In this document: positions 7,694 to 13,380 of the stretch, piece by piece
Position numbering within the stretch: the stretch's first letter is position 1
Layout of the letters: the number at the start of each line of letters is the position of its first letter
Assembly (NCBI GenBank): GCA_002395865.1
Contig: DGVE01000124.1
Span: 1-13,380, forward strand
Direction: 5' to 3'
From: Lachnospiraceae bacterium UBA4292
GTDB taxonomy: Bacteria > Bacillota > Clostridia > Lachnospirales > Lachnospiraceae
DNA length: 13,380 bases
Made by a program: the position numbers and the translations under genes
The notes under the pieces: model-generated
The model's database searches: none
Seen by the model: only the letters and a program-made list of their open reading frames with translations
What the model was told of the DNA's origin: nothing

Positions 7694-9130
7694 ATGGCGC
7701 GTCTTGTTTCAAAGACCGAGGCCAGACAGGTCATGGAAAGGCATGAAGCCCTCATGTGGGCCGTCAGGACGATCATAAACGGCAGGAACGAACTGAAAAA
7801 CACCATATCCGAAGACATACGTCTCGTACTGAGGGAGCAGATGCTGGAGCAGCTTCGCGGGATACCTGTGGAAAAACTCGACTTTAGCAAGACCAGCCAG
7901 AGAGTCGGAACTCTGAAGCGGCACGGGTTGGCCACACTTGAGGACGTTTATCTTATGCCGCAGTCGCAGCCTGAGTCGTTCGGGATCGGGCGATACGATG
8001 CATCGGAGATAATGAGTACCGTGGCTTCTGTTGCCGAGGATATCCTTAAGGAACAGAGACTCGACATGGCTTCGGCCTGTAGAACTGAGGCGTTTGAGAA
8101 GCTCATAAATGATCTCTATGTGTATGCAGGCATCAGGGACATGGCGGCTTCGTGTGAGTACATAGTGCGCAGATACTCGGGCTCGATCGAACTGTACATA
8201 GATTGCCTGCAGCCTGCAGTCTCGGATACGAAATGGCTCCTTACATCCGAGAGGGGGAGGCAGGATGCGCTCAGGGCTTATGACAAGCTTAACGAGCTGT
8301 TCACCTCCGATTCATACGGGGCGGCGCTGGACGGCTTTGCGGGACAACTCGATGCCCTGAGAAATGTCAGCACAGACGAGGCGTGGAGGGAGTATTCCGA
8401 CAACAGATCGTTTTTTGCTGATATCGCGCGGTCGATAGCGCCCGAAAAGATACTGAGTGATGACACATTCGGTATAGCGGAAGACCTGATAGAGACTGTG
8501 AGAATGCGGGAGATATTTGCCGAAGAGTTGAAATGTGACCTCACAGAGACACAGAAGTGGGGAGTAAGGTATATCGTCGACCGAGGAAATGCGTTTCTTG
8601 CCGACTGTGACCGATCCTCGAGGATGCTTCAGACCATAGCGGCGATGGCCTCCCTTCGGCATAGCGGAGGCAGGCATTTCATTATTCTCTGTGATGAGAT
8701 GGCAGTAAGCGGCTGGTGTGAAGGCGTGGAGCGCTTCAGCACGCTAAAAGCATACGGCTTGACGGGCGCTTCCTCGGATGCGGCGACAAATAAATGGCTT
8801 CATGACGGAGGTGTGGCCGTGGCCTGCATGGACGGCGCAGCTGATATAGCGCTGCCTTTTGGCTTCAGGGTGTGCATGATGGCGGTGGATGACGCTCAGC
8901 TTTTGTATACATCCGAGAGACGCGGCTCGGACGTAAGAAGGCTCGGCTTTTGCGCCGACAGACTTTTGTTTCTGTCGGGTACTGTCACGGAAAATGACAG
9001 TGAACAGCTGCTGCCGCTGATAGCGATGCTGCGCGCGGACGTTGCGGGAGAGCTTGAAAATCTTACCGCGCTCAAAAAGAGGTCGGAGTTTAAGAAGACA
9101 TTGTCACAGGTGTTTTTAAGAAGAGCGTAA
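7694..9130 (+). CDS. Degenerate, C-terminally short SNF2-like protein (pseudo-ATPase)
   Basis: This 478-residue protein has no exact functional match known to me. Residues 1-270 are mostly helical; about 62-113 (LKRHGLATLEDV, then FGIGRYDASEI) resembles a helix-hairpin-helix DNA-binding motif. From 283 on the sequence follows the first RecA domain of SNF2 ATPases: LTETQKWGVRYI (Q motif), FLAD then CDRSSRM where DEMGLGKT is expected, LQTIAAMASL, a motif Ia region (LCDEM for CPxS), GGVAVA, VDDAQ (399-402 for DEAH) and LSGTVTEN (427-434, motif III). The Walker lysine and glycines and the DEAH glutamate are gone, and the protein stops at VFLRRA where the second RecA domain should begin. ATP hydrolysis and DNA translocation are therefore unlikely; a binding or scaffold role is inferred. 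ATG 7694 follows AAGGTGG (7681-7687) and lies one base after the ABC-F stop, so translation is probably coupled. No frameshift or RecA2 remnant is seen downstream. Confidence 0.75.
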   Translation: MARLVSKTEARQVMERHEALMWAVRTIINGRNELKNTISEDIRLVLREQMLEQLRGIPVEKLDFSKTSQRVGTLKRHGLATLEDVYLMPQSQPESFGIGRYDASEIMSTVASVAEDILKEQRLDMASACRTEAFEKLINDLYVYAGIRDMAASCEYIVRRYSGSIELYIDCLQPAVSDTKWLLTSERGRQDALRAYDKLNELFTSDSYGAALDGFAGQLDALRNVSTDEAWREYSDNRSFFADIARSIAPEKILSDDTFGIAEDLIETVRMREIFAEELKCDLTETQKWGVRYIVDRGNAFLADCDRSSRMLQTIAAMASLRHSGGRHFIILCDEMAVSGWCEGVERFSTLKAYGLTGASSDAATNKWLHDGGVAVACMDGAADIALPFGFRVCMMAVDDAQLLYTSERRGSDVRRLGFCADRLLFLSGTVTENDSEQLLPLIAMLRADVAGELENLTALKKRSEFKKTLSQVFLRRA

Positions 9131-9160
9131 GTAAGATATAATAGTTTTGAAGGGAGAAGT

Positions 9161-9376
9161 ATGGCCAAAAAGGAAGAAAGATTCATCGTCGTCCACAAGG
9201 AGGGCACAGAATATGATGATCTGGGCAAGCGTATGGTGATGCTCGATCAGGCCACCGGAGTGTACTATCTGGTGCTTGCCGGGGCCAACGGCGCATCGGC
9301 CCTGACACCGCTGCTTGATGAAAACGGGAAGCCGATGCTTTACGATCCGGACTGGTGGAATCGTACGGATGGCTGA
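9161..9376 (+). CDS. Small conserved protein, DUF6440-like
   Basis: This 71-residue protein has no signal peptide or membrane helix. From memory its core, a TGVYYL strand followed by ALTPLLDENGKPM (about 47-59), fits the small Firmicutes family DUF6440, in which a D-x-x-TGV-x-YL strand is followed by GGLTPLLD-x-GKP. Function is unknown. The C-terminal tail YDPDWWNRTDG is short and acidic/aromatic. AGGGAG (9151-9156) lies 4 bases before ATG 9161. A perfect TATAAT (9137-9142) sits in the 30-base gap after the SNF2-like gene, but no matching -35 box is seen, so independent transcription is uncertain. It is the last gene before a terminator. Confidence 0.7.
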   Translation: MAKKEERFIVVHKEGTEYDDLGKRMVMLDQATGVYYLVLAGANGASALTPLLDENGKPMLYDPDWWNRTDG

Positions 9377-9399
9377 TCTCGTCATGTACAGATAAGTCT

Positions 9400-9439
9400 A
9401 AACAGGCTGAGGAGGATAATTCCGCAGCCTGTTTTTATT
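9400..9439 (+). terminator. Rho-independent terminator ending the ABC-F / SNF2-like / DUF6440 transcript
   Basis: AAACAGGCTG (9400-9409) pairs with CAGCCTGTTT (9425-9434). A short inner GGA/TCC pairing lies beyond one mismatch, and the tail reads TTTTTATTT. It is a strong hairpin, 23 bases after the stop codon at 9376. Confidence 0.9.
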
Positions 9440-9450
9440 TATAAAACAGT

Positions 9451-9468
9451 TTGTGAAAAATTTAACGG
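9451..9468 (+). promoter_or_regulatory. Possible Rex operator, site A
   Basis: TTGTGAAAAATTTAACGG matches the published-type Rex consensus TTGTTAANNNNTTAACAA at 11 of 14 fixed positions (mismatches at positions 5, 17 and 18). Rex is an NADH/NAD+-responsive repressor of fermentation genes in Gram-positive bacteria. The region is AT-rich, which raises the chance of a random partial match. Confidence 0.35.
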
Positions 9469-9491
9469 AATTTGAAATAAAAGCACTTGAA

Positions 9492-9509
9492 TAGTTAAAA
9501 AAATAACAA
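9492..9509 (-). promoter_or_regulatory. Probable Rex operator, site B
   Basis: Read on the minus strand this is TTGTTATTTTTTTAACTA, matching 12 of 14 fixed positions of TTGTTAANNNNTTAACAA (mismatches at positions 7 and 17). Centre-to-centre distance to site A is 41 bases, about four helical turns, so both sites lie on the same DNA face. An adjoining small palindrome AACAAGTTGTT (9505-9515) repeats the half-site sequence. Pyruvate metabolism genes are plausible Rex targets. The sites lie 43 or more bases upstream of the visible -10 box, farther than a simple steric repressor would need. Confidence 0.5.
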
Positions 9510-9528
9510 GTTGTTTGTGATTTAGAAC

Positions 9529-9581
9529 TTTTATTCTCACTGTAATCAATATATAATGATAAACAGAAATCATGTCCATGA
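9529..9581 (+). promoter_or_regulatory. Promoter region of the polyferredoxin-PFOR operon
   Basis: TATAAT at 9552-9557 is a perfect -10 box, with the weak -35 candidate TTTTAT (9529-9534) at 17-base spacing. Transcription would start near 9564, giving a leader of about 67 bases. TCATGTCCATGA (9570-9581), a 5-bp inverted repeat just after the start site, might be an operator. Apart from this, the terminator and the Rex-like sites, I see nothing else in the 254-base gap 9377-9630. Confidence 0.6.
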
Positions 9582-9630
9582 CAAGTAGACTGGTTACAAA
9601 TATCGATCTGAAGAAAAAAGGAGGTTGGTC

Positions 9631-10722
9631 ATGGGTAATTCGGATAATAATCCCGGCTGTGATCTGGTGGCGTTTATCGCCTGTTCAGGATGCGCGGCCG
9701 GTAAGGAACGATTTGCAGGAAAGTTTGCGACCTGTGCGGAGGCGGTCGATTCCGGCTTTGTGAGAGGCGAGTGCAGGGACGGCTGCGTGGGAGTTGGCTC
9801 CTGTGTGAGTGTCTGCAAACAGGGCGCCATGCGCCTTGAGGACGGAAAGGTAGTGATCGACAGAGAAAAATGTAACGGCTGCGGTGACTGCGTGGGCGCG
9901 TGCCCTCAGGGGCTCATACGCATGATACCCGCAGACGCGACGAACTTCATCCCCTGCTCGAACACAGATGATGACGAGGAGTCGGTGAGAAAGACCTGCG
10001 GCTACGGTTGTATCGCGTGCGGGGAGTGCGAGAGATCCTGCCCTCAGGGAGCTGTATCCATAGTGAACAACCATGCGGTGATCGACTATGACAAGTGTGT
10101 GGGCTGCAGCGCCTGCACCGTAAGATGCAAGAAGAAGATCATTGTGGACACTCTCCATGATCTGAGAAAGCTTAAGGAAAAGGTTGCATTCGTCAGATGC
10201 AGCGGCGGAGCCAAGATACAGGAGAAGTGCATGGAAAAGGGCATATATACCTGTGAGGAGGCCGCTAAGATAGATGCGAAGGCAGAAGGGGTCTGCACGA
10301 CCGGCTGCTGCGGCTTTCCAAGCTGCGTGCTGGCCTGCCGATATGACGCCATCTCCGTCGTGAACGGAACGGCTGTGGTGGATCCCGACAAGTGTGTGGG
10401 CTGCCGCGATTGTACGTTTGCATGTCCGAAGAAGCTCATCACCATGGTGCCCTATAAGGGCATGAAGCTCGTTCCCTGCATGAGCACCGACGACTACGCG
10501 GATAAGGCCGCTGTGTGCGACTCGGCTTGCATTGCCTGCGAGGACTGTGTGAGAAACTGCCCGAACGGAGCCATTTACATGGAGGACAGGCATGCGGTCA
10601 TCGATCCCTGCCTTTGCGAGGACTGCAATATGTGCCAGTATGTTTGCCGCAGGAATATCATAAAAGCGCAGCAGGTGCCTGAATACATCTACGATCAGCA
10701 CGAAGCACTTAAGGACGAATAG
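9631..10722 (+). CDS. Soluble polyferredoxin with two tandem RnfB-like modules (about eight [4Fe-4S] clusters)
   Basis: This 363-residue protein has about 45 cysteines, no signal peptide and no membrane helix. It is an internal duplication: residues 13-171 and 185-344 align with an offset of 172-174. Each half begins VAF(I/V)xCSG and carries four cluster motifs: CX3CX5CX3C (48-62 / 222-236), CX2CX2CX3C (81-91 / 255-265), CX3CX2CX2CX3C (123-137 / 296-310) and CX2CX2CX3C (156-166 / 329-339), plus a lone PCS/PCM cysteine (109 / 283). This order matches the polyferredoxin part of RnfB, from memory of that family, but without its N-terminal membrane anchor. The likely role is multi-electron transfer to or from the PFOR encoded 12 bases downstream. 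ATG 9631 is preferred over TTG 9625 because AAGGAGG (9618-9624) lies 6 bases before the ATG and touches the TTG. The partner of its second module is unknown. Confidence 0.85.
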   Translation: MGNSDNNPGCDLVAFIACSGCAAGKERFAGKFATCAEAVDSGFVRGECRDGCVGVGSCVSVCKQGAMRLEDGKVVIDREKCNGCGDCVGACPQGLIRMIPADATNFIPCSNTDDDEESVRKTCGYGCIACGECERSCPQGAVSIVNNHAVIDYDKCVGCSACTVRCKKKIIVDTLHDLRKLKEKVAFVRCSGGAKIQEKCMEKGIYTCEEAAKIDAKAEGVCTTGCCGFPSCVLACRYDAISVVNGTAVVDPDKCVGCRDCTFACPKKLITMVPYKGMKLVPCMSTDDYADKAAVCDSACIACEDCVRNCPNGAIYMEDRHAVIDPCLCEDCNMCQYVCRRNIIKAQQVPEYIYDQHEALKDE

Positions 10723-10734
10723 GAGGACGCAGAC

Positions 10735-13380
10735 ATGAGAAAGCTTAAAACAATGGATGGAAATACTGCAGCCGCTCATGTAGCCTACGCGTTTTCCGAG
10801 GTATCAGCCATATATCCCATCACACCCTCATCACCCATGGCGGAGAGCATGGATGAGTGGGAGTCCATGGGCAGAAAGAATATATTCGGTGAGCAGGTCA
10901 AGATCATCGAAATGGAATCCGAGGGCGGCGCAGCGGGTGCCGTTCACGGAGCGATAACGGCGGGTGCGTATACCACCACATTTACCGCGTCGCAGGGACT
11001 CCTGCTGATGATACCGAATATGTATAAACTGGCCGGAGAGCAGACCCCCACGGTATTTCATGTGGCGGCGCGTGCTCTGGCTTCGCACGCGCTCTCGATC
11101 TTCGGCGATCACTCGGATGTAATGAGCTGCCGCCAGACCGGATTTGCGATGCTGTGCTCAAACAATGTCCAGCAGGTAATGGATCTGGCTGCAGTGGCGC
11201 ATCTGTCGACTATTGACGGGCATCTTCCCATGATGCATTTCTTCGACGGCTTCAGGACATCGCACGAGTATCAGAAGATAGAGACATGGGATTACGATGA
11301 ACTGAAGGAGATGGTGAACTGGGATGCGGTGAAGGCTTTCAGAAAGAACGCTCTCAACCCGAACCACCCCCACCTTCTCGGAAGCGCCGAGCAGCCGGAG
11401 ACCTTCTTCCAGCACAGGGAGGCTTCCAACCCCGCGTACAACGCGACACCCGATATCGTGGCTAAGTACATGGATATGGTGAATTCGCGCATAGGCACGG
11501 ATTACAAGCCTTTCAACTACTACGGTGCTGAGGACGCAACAGAGATACTGGTTGCCATGGGTTCAGTGTGCGATGCGGCTGAGGAGGTCATCGACTACTT
11601 AAACGCACAGGGCAGGAAGGTCGGTATCATAGAGGTGCACCTGTACAGGCCGTTCTCTGTTAAGTATCTGACCGCTGTCATCCCGGACACAGTTAAAAAG
11701 ATAGCTGTGCTTGACCGCACGAAGGAGCCCGGCAGCATAGGTGAGCCGCTGTTCCTCGACATATGTTCCGCACTCCGCGGCACGAAGTGGGAGAGCTGCC
11801 TCATCGTCGGCGGACGCTACGGACTGGGCTCAAAGGACGTTCAGCCGGGCGATATACTGGCTGCGTACGAGAACCTCTGGAGTGAGAATCCCAAGAGGGA
11901 GTTCACTCTGTCCATCAATGACGATGTGACATTCCTCTCTCTTCCCGTATCCCAGAATCCAGATGTCGCCCCCGCAGGTACAAGCGCGTGCAAGTTCTGG
12001 GGACTCGGTGCAGACGGTACGGTCGGCGCGAATAAAAACTCGGTCAAGATCATCGGCGACCACACGGACAAGTTCGTGCAGGCTTATTTCCAGTACGATT
12101 CGAAGAAATCCGGCGGCGTGACCATATCGCATCTGCGCTTCGGAGACCATCCCATAAAGTCCTCCTATTATGTAAAACAGGCGGATTTCGTGGCCTGCCA
12201 CAACAGCGCATATCTGACGAAGTACGATATGGTGGAGGATGTAAAGCCCGGCGGCTACTTCCTGCTGAACTGCGTCTGGTCGGATGAGGAGCTCGAGGAG
12301 CATCTTCCCGGCAAGGTAAAGAGATATATAGCAAACAATGACATTCAGTTCTACACCTGCGATGCCGTGGATCTGGCGAAGAAAGTCGGACTCGGCGCAA
12401 GGCGTACGAACTCCGTACTTCAGGCGGCTTTCTTCAAACTGGCCAACATCATCCCCATAGACGATGCTGTCGGATATATGAAGGACGCCATCGTCCACAC
12501 CTATTCCAAGAAGGGGCAGAACATAGTGGATATGAACTGCGCAGCTGTGGATGCCGGTGTTCAGAGCGTTCACAGGGTGGTTGTTCCGGAGCATTGGAAG
12601 AATGCCGTCGATGATCCCGCTCCCGCAAAGCTCGTGGGCAGGGATAAGTTCCACACCGATTATCTGAATGATATTCTTGTACCGACCAATACTCTTTCGG
12701 GAGACAACTGTCCGGTATCCGTATTCGTAGAGACGGCAAACGGTATGCTTCCCTCAGGTACCGCAGCCTATGAGAAGAGAGGTATCGCGGCCGATCTGCC
12801 GCACTGGTGCTCCGGCAACTGCATGGAGTGCAATATGTGCGCTCTGGTCTGCCCTCACGGCGTGATACGACCTTTTGTTCTGACTGCAGAGGAGGCGAAG
12901 GAATATCCTGATGCCAAGCCCATGAAGGGTATGAAGGACAAGTATTTCGTGCTGGGCTTTTCCGCAAAGGATTGTACGGGCTGCGGCTCCTGCGCGCAGG
13001 TATGTCCCGCAAGGAAGAAGGCCATCGAGATGGCTGCAACGGACACCGATTTCATGGAGAAGGAGCAGGCCAAGTTCGATAAGCTGTTCGCGACTGTGCA
13101 TAATGAGGACAGAAATGTTCCCTTCGACAAGACTACAGTCAAGGGCTCACAGTTCGTTCAGCCGCTCATGGAGTTCTCGGGCGCATGCCCCGGCTGCGGT
13201 GAGTCGCCCTACGCGAAGCTCGTCACACAGCTCTTCGGTGACAGGATGTTCGTGGCCAACGCAACAGGCTGCTCCATGATCTGGGGCTGCTCGGCGCCTT
13301 CCACGCCCTACACCGTGAACAAGGAGGGAAAGGGTCCCGCGTGGGCAAACTCGCTCTTCGAGGACAACGCGGAGTTCGGC
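10735..13380 (+). CDS. nifJ: Pyruvate:ferredoxin (flavodoxin) oxidoreductase, N-terminal 882 residues (3' truncated by window)
   Basis: This cytoplasmic enzyme of anaerobes converts pyruvate and CoA to acetyl-CoA and CO2, passing two electrons to ferredoxin. The frame is open to the window end; 882 of roughly 1,170-1,180 residues are visible. The pyruvate-binding N-terminal domain is typical: YPITPSSPMAE with Thr30, MESEGGAAG with Glu63, and Arg113, equivalent to Thr31, Glu64 and Arg114 of the Desulfovibrio africanus enzyme. The inserted two-cluster ferredoxin domain has CX2CX2CX3CP at 696-706 and 747-757. Cys818, Cys821 and Cys846 (CPGC, ATGCSMIWGC) are the first three ligands of the proximal cluster; the fourth and most of the thiamine-diphosphate site lie beyond the window. 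AGGAGG (10721-10726) overlaps the polyferredoxin stop codon and lies 8 bases before the ATG, so the two genes form one operon. Expression may respond to NADH through the upstream Rex-like sites. Confidence 0.97.
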   Translation, partial: MRKLKTMDGNTAAAHVAYAFSEVSAIYPITPSSPMAESMDEWESMGRKNIFGEQVKIIEMESEGGAAGAVHGAITAGAYTTTFTASQGLLLMIPNMYKLAGEQTPTVFHVAARALASHALSIFGDHSDVMSCRQTGFAMLCSNNVQQVMDLAAVAHLSTIDGHLPMMHFFDGFRTSHEYQKIETWDYDELKEMVNWDAVKAFRKNALNPNHPHLLGSAEQPETFFQHREASNPAYNATPDIVAKYMDMVNSRIGTDYKPFNYYGAEDATEILVAMGSVCDAAEEVIDYLNAQGRKVGIIEVHLYRPFSVKYLTAVIPDTVKKIAVLDRTKEPGSIGEPLFLDICSALRGTKWESCLIVGGRYGLGSKDVQPGDILAAYENLWSENPKREFTLSINDDVTFLSLPVSQNPDVAPAGTSACKFWGLGADGTVGANKNSVKIIGDHTDKFVQAYFQYDSKKSGGVTISHLRFGDHPIKSSYYVKQADFVACHNSAYLTKYDMVEDVKPGGYFLLNCVWSDEELEEHLPGKVKRYIANNDIQFYTCDAVDLAKKVGLGARRTNSVLQAAFFKLANIIPIDDAVGYMKDAIVHTYSKKGQNIVDMNCAAVDAGVQSVHRVVVPEHWKNAVDDPAPAKLVGRDKFHTDYLNDILVPTNTLSGDNCPVSVFVETANGMLPSGTAAYEKRGIAADLPHWCSGNCMECNMCALVCPHGVIRPFVLTAEEAKEYPDAKPMKGMKDKYFVLGFSAKDCTGCGSCAQVCPARKKAIEMAATDTDFMEKEQAKFDKLFATVHNEDRNVPFDKTTVKGSQFVQPLMEFSGACPGCGESPYAKLVTQLFGDRMFVANATGCSMIWGCSAPSTPYTVNKEGKGPAWANSLFEDNAEFG

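Noticed and set aside
7264..7935. 223-codon minus-strand open frame spanning the ABC-F / SNF2-like junction
   Set aside because: Antisense to two supported genes, with low-complexity Ser/Leu/Arg composition and no motif.
9572..9763. 63-codon + strand open frame as a leader peptide for the polyferredoxin gene
   Set aside because: No ribosome binding site before 9572, it overlaps the polyferredoxin gene out of frame for over 130 bases, and it has no attenuator-like structure.
9685..10779. 364-codon open frame on the minus strand across the polyferredoxin gene
   Set aside because: It is antisense to a clearly coding cysteine-rich repeat protein, has no ribosome binding site or recognisable domain, and its openness follows from the biased codons of the sense gene.
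11830..12654. 274-codon minus-strand open frame inside the PFOR gene
   Set aside because: Shadow of the PFOR reading frame; no family resemblance in the translation.
1..13380. tRNA, rRNA, CRISPR arrays, insertion sequences, attachment sites
   Set aside because: No repeated spacer structure, transposase, integrase or RNA gene signature was seen on either strand.

Overview
The window looks like a chromosomal segment of an anaerobic Gram-positive bacterium of the class Clostridia, most likely a Lachnospiraceae member. Three things suggest this: a pyruvate:ferredoxin oxidoreductase with a dedicated polyferredoxin, Gram-positive AGGAGG-type ribosome binding sites, and a duplicated-FtsX ABC transporter coupled to an OmpR-type two-component system. 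No database search was possible, so the taxonomic call is an inference. All genes lie on the + strand.

Layout. (1) Positions 1-759 hold the 3' end of a cofactor-independent phosphoglycerate mutase, closed by a hairpin terminator at about 796-832. (2) Positions 898-6102 hold a transporter and sensor module: ABC ATPase, 8-TM FtsX-type permease, response regulator and histidine kinase. The regulator has its own good promoter (4142-4170), which overlaps a 15-bp dyad. (3) Positions 6130-9376 hold an ABC-F protein, a degenerate and shortened SNF2-type protein, and a 71-residue DUF6440-like protein, with gaps of 27, 1 and 30 bases and no terminator until 9400-9439. (4) Positions 9440-9630 are an AT-rich control region with a TATAAT box and two sites resembling the redox repressor Rex operator. 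(5) Positions 9631-13380 hold a polyferredoxin made of two RnfB-like modules, then pyruvate:ferredoxin oxidoreductase, which runs off the end of the window.

How it works together. The outer genes are core fermentative metabolism: lower glycolysis, then pyruvate to acetyl-CoA with electrons passed to ferredoxin. The central block looks accessory. It has a membrane sensor and transporter of the type that responds to antimicrobial or envelope-active compounds, then an ABC-F ATPase that acts on ribosomes, then the unusual SNF2 relative. Isoleucine codon use differs sharply between gpmI (mostly ATC) and the ABC ATPase (mostly ATA). This fits high versus moderate expression and does not by itself show transfer.

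The most notable items are the SNF2-like protein, which has lost its Walker A motif and second RecA domain but keeps the rest of the fold signature, and the eight-cluster tandem RnfB-like polyferredoxin encoded directly before PFOR behind Rex-like sites.
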